This document shows, piece after piece, positions 18,367 through 27,333 of a stretch of 64,000 nucleotides of DNA. Location: the NCBI RefSeq assembly GCF_000335475.2, contig NZ_ANAH02000005.1:310001-374000 (forward strand), in the 5' to 3' direction. Position 1 is the first letter of the stretch; each line of letters begins with the position of its first letter. The position numbers and the translations under genes are program-made. The notes beneath the pieces were generated by a model, which did no database searches, was not told where the DNA came from, and saw nothing but the letters and a program-made list of their open reading frames with translations. Source of the DNA: Cystobacter fuscus DSM 2262 (GTDB lineage Bacteria; Myxococcota; Myxococcia; Myxococcales; Myxococcaceae).

Positions 18367-19611
18367 ATGCGCCCAGACTGCTTTCCCATTGGTGAGTTGC
18401 CCCCCTTGGGAGTCGTGCCCCGTCGGATGTTCGCCCAGGTGATTCGCTCCTCGCGCCTCGGCGAGCCGCGCACGGCCTTCCAGCTCGAGCAGTTGGAGGT
18501 CCCCCCGCTGGGTCCCAGGGACGTGCTCGTCCTCGTGATGGCCGCCGGCATCAATTACAACAACGTCTGGGCCGCCCAGGGCACCCCCGTGGATGCGTGC
18601 AAGCTGCACGCTCGCCATGGAGATCCCTCGGACTTCCACGTGGGCGGCTCGGATGCCAGCGGCATCGTCTATGCGGTGGGCGAGAAGGTGACCCGGGTAC
18701 GGGTGGGAGACCACGTGGTGGTCCACTGCGGCCGCTGGGACGAGGACGCGCCGGAGATCGCCGAGGGCATGGATCCAGTCTTCCACCCCTCGTTCCACAT
18801 CTGGGGTTACGAATCCAACTGGGGCTCCTTCGCGCAATTCACCCGGGTGCGGGAGCTGCAATGCCTGCCCAAGTGGCCCCACCTGACGTGGGAGGAGGCC
18901 GCGGCGCCGACACTCGTGGGCGCCACGTCCTACCGGATGCTGCACGGCTGGACGCCCAACACCCTGAAGAAGGGCGAGCCGGTGCTCGTCTGGGGAGGGG
19001 CGGGAGGCCTGGGCTGCATGGCCATCCAGCTCGCGGTGCTCGCGGGCGCGCGGCCGGTGGCCGTGGTGTCCAGTGAGGAGCGCGCCGGGTTCTGCAAACA
19101 ACTCGGCGCGGTCGGCACCATCAACCGCCGGAACTTCGATCACTGGGGGATGATGCCGCACTGGATGGACACCCCGGCGTATGACCGGTGGATGGAGGGC
19201 GTCAAGGCCTTCGGCAAGGCCTTCTGGGACGCGCTCGGAGAGAAGCGCAACCCCACCCTCGTCTTCGAGCACCCGGGCGAGAGCACCACCCCCACCAGCA
19301 TCTTCCTCTGTCAGACGGGGGGCATGGTCGTCACCTGCGCTGGCACCACCGGCTACAACGCCACGATGGATCTGCGCTACCTGTGGATGAGGCAGAAGCG
19401 CTTGCAGGGCTCCCACTTCGCCAACCGCGAACAGGCGGCCGCCTTCAACGAGCTGCTGCGGGACGGACGGCTCTCGCCCTGCCTGTCCCGCACGTTCTCC
19501 TTCGGCAACCTGGCCGAGGCGCACCAACTCATGAGCGAGAACAAGCACCCGGATGGCAACATGGCCATCCTCGTGGGAGCACCGCGTCCGGGCCTCAAGG
19601 ACGCGCCGTAG
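18367..19611 (+). CDS. ccr: Crotonyl-CoA carboxylase/reductase
   Basis: Medium-chain dehydrogenase/reductase of the crotonyl-CoA carboxylase/reductase branch, 414 residues. It catalyses NADPH-dependent reductive carboxylation of crotonyl-CoA or longer enoyl-CoAs to ethylmalonyl-CoA-type extender units. Family hallmarks: the YNNVWAA segment, the [14 protein letters not shown] block carrying the CO2-site Glu (Glu149), the nucleotide loop [16 protein letters not shown], and GSHFAN with the second CO2-site His. The start is set at the ATG at 18367; a GTG at 18352 is possible. No ethylmalonyl-CoA pathway or polyketide gene is adjacent, so the product may feed central metabolism or polyketide synthesis elsewhere. 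Confidence 0.88.
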   Translation: MRPDCFPIGELPPLGVVPRRMFAQVIRSSRLGEPRTAFQLEQLEVPPLGPRDVLVLVMAAGINYNNVWAAQGTPVDACKLHARHGDPSDFHVGGSDASGIVYAVGEKVTRVRVGDHVVVHCGRWDEDAPEIAEGMDPVFHPSFHIWGYESNWGSFAQFTRVRELQCLPKWPHLTWEEAAAPTLVGATSYRMLHGWTPNTLKKGEPVLVWGGAGGLGCMAIQLAVLAGARPVAVVSSEERAGFCKQLGAVGTINRRNFDHWGMMPHWMDTPAYDRWMEGVKAFGKAFWDALGEKRNPTLVFEHPGESTTPTSIFLCQTGGMVVTCAGTTGYNATMDLRYLWMRQKRLQGSHFANREQAAAFNELLRDGRLSPCLSRTFSFGNLAEAHQLMSENKHPDGNMAILVGAPRPGLKDAP

Positions 19612-19636
19612 CGCCCCCGCCACTCGTGGTGCCCAC

Positions 19637-21418
19637 TCATGAGCCGGTGGGCTGGCGCTCGAAGTCCTCGCTCCCGGGCGTCACCCGGCCATACTTCATC
19701 CCCGAGGGCAGTGGGCCGTAATAGGCCACATCCTCCGGGCCATACACGAGCGGCTTGCCGCTGGCCGACAAGCGATTGCCATTGAAGAGGCCCACCTCGC
19801 CGCCCTGGCGGCTCAGGACGAAGGGCAGATGGGTGGCGCCCTCCGACGTCTTGCCATCCGCCGCCAGGCGCAGGCGCTGGCCCGGATTCAACGTGACGGA
19901 CGGCAGCCGGGCGCGCACGGTGGCTCGCAAGTCGTTCGTCAGCTCATACCCCGCCAGGGACACGGCGGACGTCCCCCGGTTGTACAGCTCCACATAGCCC
20001 TTGCTCCCGGCGGACACCGTCTGGATGACCAGGGGGCCCGTGCCGTGGTTCTTGAGTTCACCCAGCGTCTGGAGCAGGAAGGCGCGGCGCTCGCGCACAT
20101 ACCGCTGGAGGAAGTCGCGCGCCCGAGCCACGTGCGCGGGCGAGGCATACGGATCCCGCGCCATCTCCGGCCCCACCACCGCCCAGAGCGCGTCGATGTG
20201 AGCACTCGCCCGGGCCTGGGAGAAGGGACCCGCGAGCGCCGCCTCGAGCTTCGCCAGCAGCCGGGCCCGCAGGGCCGGCCTGTCCCAGATGCGCGTATTG
20301 AGCACGTTCCAGGTGGGCCGGTAGGCCGGGCGCTCCGTCACGCGCTGCTCGTACACGCGCTGCACGAGGGGATCATACAGACTGAAGGTCTGCGGCCAGC
20401 GGTTGGTGATGGGCGGATCCTCGGGCGCCCACGTGCGCCAGGCGAGCATCTGCGCGTTGTTCAAATCCCAGGGGGTGTACTGCCATTGATCCTTGCGCGG
20501 CTCGTGAATCCAATAGCTGCGCGAGTCCTCGATGATGATGTTGGAGATGAGCATGTCCGCGGCGAGGTTGCCCAGGTACGCCTCCACATCCACGAACTGC
20601 TCGAGCTTCTCCTCGAACTGGGCGTCGTCGCCGCGGTTGATCCACTCGAGGAACGCTCCCAGGTCGGAGTTGTCCTGGGACTCCTGCGTCTTCTTCTCGA
20701 AGTCGTCCTGGTGGGAGCCCGCCTCGAGCGTCAGCTCGCAGTTGCGGCCACCGCAGCGGTAGATGGCGGAGTTCTTCTCCAGCTCGTGGTGTTCCAGGTA
20801 CTCCTTCCCCACGTGCTCCATGTCCAGGTAGAGCCCGTTGTGCTGGCCGTTGAGGCTCACGCGCACATAGCGGGCGCTCGGCACCGGCAGGCCCAGGGCC
20901 GTGTAGAGATCCACCGCGAACTTCTCGGTCAGCTTGCCGCTGTCGTACCAGCTCGCCAGCAGCTCGAACTGATCCCGCTGCTCCAGCTCGTGGCCCTTGT
21001 CCAGTTTGATCTTGAAGCTCTTCTGGGGAAGCGTGCGCGTACTGGCACCCCGGTACTCCACCCGCGCCGGTGCCGCGCGCCCGTCGAGCACCACCTCGGC
21101 CGGCACGGACACGTCCTCGAGCGGTTTCGCGTCCAGCCGCGCCAGGTTCGCCGGGGAGATGCGCAGCTCGAACACCGGGACGCGGCTCTGCACCGGCGGA
21201 TAGGCCCCCGGCTCCGGCACGCCCGCTCCTCCCGGCGTGCCCGCGTTCCCCGGAGGCGGGGTGTTCCCCGTCCCAGAGGAGGACGCCGGAGGCGTGGGGA
21301 CAGCGGGATCGGAGCCCAGGGTGCCCCCCACGGAATCCGTCGTCGCGGGGATGGCGCCGGGCCCACACGCCAGCAATCCCACCACGCTCATCCCCAGCAA
21401 CCCACTCCATCGTCCCAT
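19637..21418 (-). CDS. CotH-kinase family lipoprotein with lamin-tail domain
   Basis: Exported lipoprotein of 593 residues: leader ending LLAC (Cys18), a Pro/Gly/Thr-rich linker to about residue 75, a CotH-type kinase domain about 80-430 (EYRGASTRTLPQKSFKIKLDK, NGQHNGLYLDMEHV, the catalytic-loop-like WDLNNAQML), and a C-terminal lamin-tail beta-sandwich about 465-570 (GYVELYNRGTSAVSLAGYELTND). Bacterial CotH kinases phosphorylate secreted or surface proteins; here the lamin-tail module probably anchors to cell-surface material. It is convergent with ccr and divergent from the next outer-membrane gene, with no shared operon. Confidence 0.85.
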   Translation of the reverse strand: MGRWSGLLGMSVVGLLACGPGAIPATTDSVGGTLGSDPAVPTPPASSSGTGNTPPPGNAGTPGGAGVPEPGAYPPVQSRVPVFELRISPANLARLDAKPLEDVSVPAEVVLDGRAAPARVEYRGASTRTLPQKSFKIKLDKGHELEQRDQFELLASWYDSGKLTEKFAVDLYTALGLPVPSARYVRVSLNGQHNGLYLDMEHVGKEYLEHHELEKNSAIYRCGGRNCELTLEAGSHQDDFEKKTQESQDNSDLGAFLEWINRGDDAQFEEKLEQFVDVEAYLGNLAADMLISNIIIEDSRSYWIHEPRKDQWQYTPWDLNNAQMLAWRTWAPEDPPITNRWPQTFSLYDPLVQRVYEQRVTERPAYRPTWNVLNTRIWDRPALRARLLAKLEAALAGPFSQARASAHIDALWAVVGPEMARDPYASPAHVARARDFLQRYVRERRAFLLQTLGELKNHGTGPLVIQTVSAGSKGYVELYNRGTSAVSLAGYELTNDLRATVRARLPSVTLNPGQRLRLAADGKTSEGATHLPFVLSRQGGEVGLFNGNRLSASGKPLVYGPEDVAYYGPLPSGMKYGRVTPGSEDFERQPTGS

Positions 21419-21742
21419 ACCGCCTCCGTGCAGAGTCGCGGCCCACCGTGCAGACGCCGTGCCTCACGCTGGGTCCCCAAATGGAACGGAAAACCACGTC
21501 CAGGCGTCTCTTCGGGCCCGTTTCCTCCCACATCAGGGAAAAATCCTTCCCACCGTGGCGACTCCCGGACCCACCGAATGGCACTCCGGTGGACCGGATG
21601 GGAAAGCCGCGAGGACTCGGAACCGAAGGGAGCCCCACGCCTTCGCCCCGAGAGAAGTGCGCACGTGAATCGCGTCAGCGGGCGGGGTGTCGCCTGTTCG
21701 ACGCCTGCCCGGCATGGCATCGTGTGCCTGTCAGGAGACAGC

Positions 21743-22972
21743 ATGAAGCATGACACCCGGAAGGCTTCCGCGAGCGAACACTCGCGCCGGACGAGCCCCT
21801 GGCGCTCCCCCGCCTGTATCGTTCCCCTCATCGCACTGATGCTGACGAGCGGATGTCTGGGCCACCACTACGAGGTGTCCCGGGGAGAGCTGGAGCGCCT
21901 CGTCCAGACGCCTCCGCAGGAGCGCGGACGCAACATCTACGCGGTGCAGCGCTTCTCGACCGCGGAGGATCCGGAGCCGGCCCCCGCCTGGGAGCCGCCC
22001 CCGGGCGAGCCGCCTCCCGGCTACGGGGTCACCCACCATGGGCACTGGGTGCCGTCCCTCTATTTCGATTTCTACGGCACGCCCTACTACGAGCCTCCCA
22101 TCTACCGGTCACCGGTCGTGGCGACCGCCGCCGACGTCCACGGCTCCTCGGCCGGCGGGGGCGTCCACGGCGCCTCGCCGGTCCCCGACAACGTCACGTC
22201 GAGCAGCTCCTCCGGCGGTTCCTCCTCCGGCGGGCTCGGCAACATCAATGGAGTCGACAAGCTCCTGGTGGTCGCCGTCGTCGTGGGCGTGGCGGTGGGC
22301 ATCGGCCTGGCCGCTACCGAAGGAGCCCGCTACGAGGGCTCGATCGCCGTGCACCCGCACCACCCGGTGCACCTGTGGCACCGCGACGGGCGCCAGAGCA
22401 TCGTCGCGCTCGATGAGCTCACGGCGGCGGACCTGAGCACCGTCTCCGAGGTCACGCTCTCGGGCGAGGAGGGCGCCGGCATGTGGCTCAGCGGGGCCGC
22501 CCCCCTCAACCGCGCGGGCTTCTCGTACCAGTTCGGCGCGGGCAACGACAGCCTCGCACTCCCCCGGGGACGGACCGAGCGAGGCCCGGGCTTCCGCTTC
22601 GCGCTCGGCTACTACCCCACGAAGACGTTCGGCCTGCTCGCCGACACGCGCCTGCAGTTCGACGACAACGCCGTGCGCGGCTACTACAACGCGCGCCTCG
22701 GCCTGGAGGCGCAGTGGTACCCCCTGTCCCTGTGGCGCCTGCACCTGGGCCCCTTCGTCGGCGGGGGACAATCCTGGTCCGCCACCGCGGGCGTGGGCCT
22801 GCCCACCACCGAGGGCACGCGGCCCTACATCTCCTTCGGCGCGCTCGCGGAGCTGGAGCTCACCACGCGCCTGGGGCTGACGTTCCGCTGGACCCAGGAC
22901 TGGTTGCCCTCCTCGAATCCAGACACCCGCGGCTTCGTCCACTCCTGGTCGCTGGGGTTCTCCGTCTACTGA
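21743..22972 (+). CDS. Outer-membrane lipoprotein with beta-barrel-like C terminus
   Basis: Unrecognised protein of 409 residues. The leader ends TSGC (about Cys36). A Pro-rich proximal region (PAPAWEPPPGEPPPGYG) is followed by a Ser/Gly linker and a hydrophobic stretch (LLVVAVVVGVAVGIGLAA, about 175-192). Alternating aromatic/polar strands run to a final SLGFSVY, the pattern of an eight-stranded outer-membrane barrel. The ATG at 21743 is preceded by CAGGAGACAG, which fixes the start; the enormous upstream open frame is antisense shadow of the CotH gene. The divergent spacer 21419-21742 holds no gene and no promoter pair I would call. Confidence 0.65.
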   Translation: MKHDTRKASASEHSRRTSPWRSPACIVPLIALMLTSGCLGHHYEVSRGELERLVQTPPQERGRNIYAVQRFSTAEDPEPAPAWEPPPGEPPPGYGVTHHGHWVPSLYFDFYGTPYYEPPIYRSPVVATAADVHGSSAGGGVHGASPVPDNVTSSSSSGGSSSGGLGNINGVDKLLVVAVVVGVAVGIGLAATEGARYEGSIAVHPHHPVHLWHRDGRQSIVALDELTAADLSTVSEVTLSGEEGAGMWLSGAAPLNRAGFSYQFGAGNDSLALPRGRTERGPGFRFALGYYPTKTFGLLADTRLQFDDNAVRGYYNARLGLEAQWYPLSLWRLHLGPFVGGGQSWSATAGVGLPTTEGTRPYISFGALAELELTTRLGLTFRWTQDWLPSSNPDTRGFVHSWSLGFSVY

Positions 22973-22985
22973 GCCGGCGCGCGGC

Positions 22986-24152
22986 TCAGCGCGCCAGCCA
23001 CTCCACCGCACGCCCGAACGCGTCCGAGAAGCTCCGCTCGACGTCCGCCTCCAGGGCGGTCACGGCGGGGAACGGGTTGACGTGCTCGTAGTCATAAGGA
23101 GGCGCCAGGATGTCCACCCGCGCGCCCGTCCCCGCGAAGGTGTCCGCCACGGCGCCCGCTGGCGCCACCCGGTCCTCCTGGAGGGCAATGGCCTGGATGC
23201 GCGAGCCCACCCGTCGCAGCGCCGCTTCCCGCTCGGCGCGCAGGTGTTCCTCGCTCACCATGAGCTCGAAGGCCCGGCCCGCGGGGTGCTCCGAGAACAA
23301 CCGGCTCAGCTCGGGCCGCACCCGCTTGAGCGGCTCCAGTTCCCGCAGGAGGAAGTGACGCAACGCCTGGGCCGCCGCGCTGTCGAGGATCTCCCGCGCC
23401 AGCGGCTCCTGGCGCGAGAGCACGCAGCCGCCGCAGAAGCTCACCACCCGGGACTCGGAGAAGCGTCCGTCTTCATCCGACAGCAGGAGGAGCTCCGAGA
23501 GGAAAGCGCCAATGGAGTAGCCGAAGAAGTCCAGCCGCGCGTCCGGCGCCAGCAGCGGCTCCTCCCCCTGACGCACGCGCTGGGAGAGCGCCACGACGTC
23601 CTCCAAGGTGCGCAAACCCGCCCAGAGGAAGCGCTCGGGCCGCGCGTGGAGGCGGGAGCTCAGGGCCGCATTGGCGAAGTAGGACAGCTCCAGGCCGGGG
23701 ATGCGGGCCTGGCGGTCGCGGCTGAGCTGCCGCATGGGCCGGGGCTCGAACCAGAGCGCCGGGGAGCGCTCCATGTGGAAGGCGATGGGAAAGAGGATGA
23801 CGGGCGCGCGGAGCCCCTCGGCGAGCGCCTTGGCCCACGGCAGGTACTTCTCCCACTTCTTCTCGTTGAGGCCGTGCAGGAGCACCACCCCCCGGGCTCC
23901 TCGCTCGAGGCCCGTGGGCGCGAGGATGCGGTAGGGAAAGGTCCGGTTCTCCTCGCAGTCGTCGCCCTGGTCCACCTGGCTCTCCAAGGAGCCGGGCACG
24001 AGCCCCTCGAGCGGAGCGGTGGACGCCCAGGGCACCTGGGCAGCGGAGAGGAACCGCCGGGCGTGCAGGACGAGCCCGGCGTCCATCGGCCCATGGCCCC
24101 GGCCCCCTTGAAAGGCCTCGGCCAGCCCGCGGTACGTGCCGATGAAACCCAT
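22986..24152 (-). CDS. Alpha/beta hydrolase (DUF6051-like)
   Basis: Cytosolic alpha/beta-hydrolase-fold protein of 388 residues without signal peptide. Visible elements: an oxyanion-type segment VVLLHGLNEKKWEKY, nucleophile elbow FFGYSIGAFLSE (Gly-Tyr-Ser-Ile-Gly), a putative acid Asp in ALQEDRVAP and a terminal His in YDYEHVNPF. The layout agrees with the DUF6051 family, whose substrates are unknown. An AGGAGG site sits seven bases before the ATG. The gene is convergent with the outer-membrane lipoprotein gene, 13 bases away. Confidence 0.7.
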   Translation of the reverse strand: MGFIGTYRGLAEAFQGGRGHGPMDAGLVLHARRFLSAAQVPWASTAPLEGLVPGSLESQVDQGDDCEENRTFPYRILAPTGLERGARGVVLLHGLNEKKWEKYLPWAKALAEGLRAPVILFPIAFHMERSPALWFEPRPMRQLSRDRQARIPGLELSYFANAALSSRLHARPERFLWAGLRTLEDVVALSQRVRQGEEPLLAPDARLDFFGYSIGAFLSELLLLSDEDGRFSESRVVSFCGGCVLSRQEPLAREILDSAAAQALRHFLLRELEPLKRVRPELSRLFSEHPAGRAFELMVSEEHLRAEREAALRRVGSRIQAIALQEDRVAPAGAVADTFAGTGARVDILAPPYDYEHVNPFPAVTALEADVERSFSDAFGRAVEWLAR

Positions 24153-24310
24153 GAACAGCCTCCTGGTGGAGCGACGATCCGATAACGCGAAGTGTCACGT
24201 ACACGGTCAGTCACTGGAATGCGGACGGAATTCGTGGCGAGAGCCCGAGGAAGTGGGCAAATAGGCGCGCCCGCCGTCTCGGGGCAACCTCTTCCCAAGG
24301 AAATCCTCGA

Positions 24311-24919
24311 ATGAAGCTCTACTACACGCCTGGTGCCTGTTCGCTGTCGCCCCACATCGTCCTGCGCGAGGCGGGCCAGACCTTCGACATCGAGAAGGTC
24401 GACCTGCGCACCAAGAAGACCGAGAGCGGCAAGGACTTCAACACCGTCAACCCCAACGGCTACGTGCCCGCCCTGCAGTTGGACGACGGCAGCACCCTCA
24501 CCGAGGGCCCGGCCATCGTGCAGTACATCGCCGACAAGGCGCCCCAGGCCAAGCTCGCGCCGGCCAACGGCACCCTGGAGCGCTACAAGCTGCAGGAGGC
24601 GCTCAACTTCATCGGCACCGAGCTGCACAAGGGCTTCGGCCCGCTCTTCAATCCCGCCTTCCCCGAGGACGCCCGGACGATCGTGAAGGGCAACATCGAC
24701 AAGCGCCTGACCGCGGTGAACGAGCGGCTGTCCAAGCAGTCCCACTTCCTCGGCGAGCAGTTCACCATCGCCGACGCCTACCTCTTCACCGTGCTCAGCT
24801 GGAGCGGGCACGTGGGCGTCGATCTGAGCAAGTTCCCGGCGATCCAGGCCTACCAGGGGCGCGTGGCCGCGCGTCCCAACGTTCAGGCCGCCCTGAAGGC
24901 CGAAGGCCTGCTGAAGTAA
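24311..24919 (+). CDS. gstA: Glutathione S-transferase, beta class
   Basis: Cytosolic glutathione transferase, 202 residues. The N-terminal thioredoxin-like domain begins MKLYYTPGACSLSPHI, with Cys10 as in beta-class GstA, and contains the cis-Pro/Ser-binding region (GYVPALQLDDGSTLTEGPAIVQYI). The helical C-terminal domain follows from about residue 88, with the conserved FTIADAYLF helix cap. It conjugates glutathione to electrophiles. Length and spacing are normal for the family. Confidence 0.92.
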   Translation: MKLYYTPGACSLSPHIVLREAGQTFDIEKVDLRTKKTESGKDFNTVNPNGYVPALQLDDGSTLTEGPAIVQYIADKAPQAKLAPANGTLERYKLQEALNFIGTELHKGFGPLFNPAFPEDARTIVKGNIDKRLTAVNERLSKQSHFLGEQFTIADAYLFTVLSWSGHVGVDLSKFPAIQAYQGRVAARPNVQAALKAEGLLK

Positions 24920-25012
24920 GCCTCCACCGAGGGTGAATGCCGCCCGGAAAGCAACCGTCCAGGTCGGATGACCTGGACGATCTGTCGGAGTGGGAGCTAC
25001 GCTCACTCCGTC

Positions 25013-26026
25013 ATGCGCGCCGTGCTGTCCGCCCTGCTGTTGCTGCTGCCCGCCCTGGCGTCCGCCGTGGACGTTCAGGGCGCGCTGCCCGCCGGGGACA
25101 CGGTGTGGAAGAAGGACCTCAACCCCTACGTGCTCACCGGGGACGTCACGGTGCCCTGGGCCGCGAAGCTGACGGTGGAAGCCGGCGTGCAGATCATCGC
25201 CATCCCCGAGGACGGGTTGCGCTCCGGCGTGGACCCCGAGCGCGTGGAGTTCATCGTCGACGGCACGCTGGTGGTGCGCGGCACCCCGTCACAACCCGTG
25301 GAGTTCACCTCCCATGGCCGTCCGGGCTCCTGGTACGGCGTCCGGGTGCGCGGAGGCCGGGGCACGGTCATCGACGGCGCCCGGATCGATCTGGCCACCC
25401 AGGGCATCTCCCTGGGCATGAGCGCGGCGGTGAGGAACACCTCGGTGAGCGCCCTCGCCCGGGACTGCATCCAGGTGACGTGGGGCTCCTCCTCGCTCCA
25501 GGCCAACGACGTGAGCGGATGTGGAGGGCGTGAGCGGGCGTCTCCCGCGGGCTCCATGGCGCCGAGCGAGACCCGCGCCCAGGACAACCGGCTCGCCAAC
25601 GGCACGTCCTCGTCCCGGGGCAACACGGAGCCCCCCGCCCCACCCGCTGCCCGGCAACGTCCCTCCGTCCCGCCCCCGGAGCCCCCCCGGACGGAAACCC
25701 CCACCAGACGCACACCCGTGCAGGAGGCTCCGGCCCCGCGACTCTCCCGCCCCCTGCCCTCGGCGGTGGACGTCGGCGACTGCGCGATCGAACCCCAGGT
25801 GAACGAGCCGCCGGAGTGCCCCGGCATCCGGCAGTGGCGCAAGAATCAGGAGCGCCAGCGCGAAGTCGACGACGAGCCGCGCCAGGACACACCCCGGCGC
25901 AACCTCCCGGCCGCTTCCGGCCGACAGCCTCGGGGCTCCACCCCACCCGGAGGCACGAACGAGCGCCTCCGCGTGGCTCCGGACACGCGGCGCCAGGAGG
26001 GAACGGGCCGCTCGGCCCGCCCCTGA
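25013..26026 (+). CDS. Secreted beta-helix protein with Pro/Arg-rich tail
   Basis: Unrecognised exported protein of 337 residues. A signal peptide (MRAVLSALLLLLPALASA) leads into about 150 residues of short repeated strands (GDVTVPWAAKLTVEAGVQI, VEFIVDGTLVVRGTPSQPVEF, GVRVRGGRGTVIDGARI), suggesting a small right-handed beta-helix. From about residue 175 the protein becomes low-complexity, rich in Pro, Arg, Thr and Ser, with a Cys pair near ECPGIRQW. The start at 25013 places the signal peptide at the N terminus; the upstream extension is not signal-like. Confidence 0.6.
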   Translation: MRAVLSALLLLLPALASAVDVQGALPAGDTVWKKDLNPYVLTGDVTVPWAAKLTVEAGVQIIAIPEDGLRSGVDPERVEFIVDGTLVVRGTPSQPVEFTSHGRPGSWYGVRVRGGRGTVIDGARIDLATQGISLGMSAAVRNTSVSALARDCIQVTWGSSSLQANDVSGCGGRERASPAGSMAPSETRAQDNRLANGTSSSRGNTEPPAPPAARQRPSVPPPEPPRTETPTRRTPVQEAPAPRLSRPLPSAVDVGDCAIEPQVNEPPECPGIRQWRKNQERQREVDDEPRQDTPRRNLPAASGRQPRGSTPPGGTNERLRVAPDTRRQEGTGRSARP

Positions 26027-26033
26027 GCCGCCA

Positions 26034-26050
26034 CCCGGAGGGCATCCGGG
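26034..26050 (+). terminator. Short terminator-like hairpin
   Basis: CCCGGA (26034-26039) and TCCGGG (26045-26050) pair around a five-base loop just after the stop codon. No T tract. Confidence 0.3.
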
Positions 26051-26187
26051 CGACTACCCCCACGCCACTCCCAGCCCCACCAGGGGAGGCCCGCCCGCGC
26101 TCCCCAGGCTTTCCCGGAGTGAGGGATTTTCGTCGTTCACCCCGGATGAGCCCGGCGGGCGAGGGAGCCAGGCTTTACATTGAGGAC

Positions 26188-27333
26188 ATGGACTCGGGAT
26201 CCCACCCCTCCCGCGCACGGCTGTGTGTCGGGCTGCTGTCTGGCACCAGCGTGGACGCGGTGGAGGCGGTGCTCTGCCGCATCGAGGGCACCGGAGCGGG
26301 GGTTCGCATCACCCTGCTCGCCCACGTCTCGCGGCCCTTCTCCCCGGAGTTCACCCAGCGGGTGCTCTCCGCCCAGGACGCCCGCGCGCTGTGTGAGCTG
26401 AACTTCGCCCTGGGCGAGCACTTCGCCGAGGCGGCGCTGGAGGTCATCACCCGGGCGGGCCTGCGCCCCGAGGACGTGGACGTCATCGGCTCGCATGGAC
26501 AGACGGTGGCCCATTGGCCCTCGAGCCTGTCGGACACGCCCTCCACGCTTCAGCTCGGGGAGGCCTCCGTCATCGCCGAGCGCACCGGCATCGCCGTGGT
26601 GAGCGACTTCCGCACCCGGGACATGGCGGCGGGAGGCCAGGGCGCCCCGCTGGTGCCCTACCTGGACTGGGCCCTGTTCCGGAAGCCGGGCGTGGCCCGG
26701 GCGCTGCAGAACCTGGGTGGCATCGGCAACGTGAGCGTGGTGAGCGAGCGGCTGGAGGACACCGTCGCCTTCGACACCGGACCGGGCAACATGGTGATGG
26801 ATGGGCTGGCGCGGCGCATCTCCGGCGGCCAGCTCTCGTGCGATCTCGACGGCCACCTGTCGCGCGAGGGCCACGTGGTGCCGCACCTGCTCGAGGAGCT
26901 GCTCGCCCACCCCTTCCTCGCCCTGCCCCCGCCACGCAGCGCCGGACGCGAGGGCTTCGGGGACGCGCTGGTGACGCGGCTGTGGGAGCGCGCCCGGCAC
27001 ACGCGGCCCCAGGACTTGATGGCCACGGCGGTGGAGTTCACCGTGGAGGCCACGGCGCGCGCCTACGAAACCTGGCTCCTGCCGCGCTTCACGCTGGAGG
27101 CGGTGTACGTGTCCGGCGGCGGCATCCGCAACCCCGTGCTGATGGAACGGCTGACGGCGCGGCTCGCGCCCCTGCCGGTGCACCCGGTGGATGTGCTGGG
27201 CCTGCCCGAGGGCGCCAAGGAAGCGGTGTGCTTCGCGCTGCTGGCCAACGAGCATCTGGCGGGAACTCCGGCGAACGTGCCGTCAGCGACTGGCGCGAGG
27301 CGTCAAGTCGTTCTAGGAAAGCTGACACCGTGA
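26188..27333 (+). CDS. anmK: Anhydro-N-acetylmuramic acid kinase
   Basis: Peptidoglycan-recycling kinase, 381 residues. It phosphorylates and opens 1,6-anhydro-N-acetylmuramic acid to MurNAc-6-phosphate using ATP. Visible: the ATP-site motif GLLSGTSVDAVEAVL (the family usually has SGTSLDG; here Gly is Ala), catalytic-Asp region VDVIGSHGQTVAHWP, LQNLGGIGNVSV, FDTGPGNMVMD, and the late YVSGGGIRNPVLM and LGLPEGAKEAVCFALLANE. The ATG at 26188 has TTGAGGAC directly upstream. The stop codon overlaps the GTG start of the next gene (GTGA), implying translational coupling with an MglA-like GTPase. Confidence 0.93.
   Translation: MDSGSHPSRARLCVGLLSGTSVDAVEAVLCRIEGTGAGVRITLLAHVSRPFSPEFTQRVLSAQDARALCELNFALGEHFAEAALEVITRAGLRPEDVDVIGSHGQTVAHWPSSLSDTPSTLQLGEASVIAERTGIAVVSDFRTRDMAAGGQGAPLVPYLDWALFRKPGVARALQNLGGIGNVSVVSERLEDTVAFDTGPGNMVMDGLARRISGGQLSCDLDGHLSREGHVVPHLLEELLAHPFLALPPPRSAGREGFGDALVTRLWERARHTRPQDLMATAVEFTVEATARAYETWLLPRFTLEAVYVSGGGIRNPVLMERLTARLAPLPVHPVDVLGLPEGAKEAVCFALLANEHLAGTPANVPSATGARRQVVLGKLTP

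Noticed and set aside
19829-22972. A 1047-codon plus-strand open frame spanning the CotH gene region
   Set aside because: Its first two thirds are the antisense shadow of the CotH-kinase gene (His/Arg/Val-rich, no domain). Only the part from 21743, with its own ribosome site and lipoprotein leader, is a real gene.
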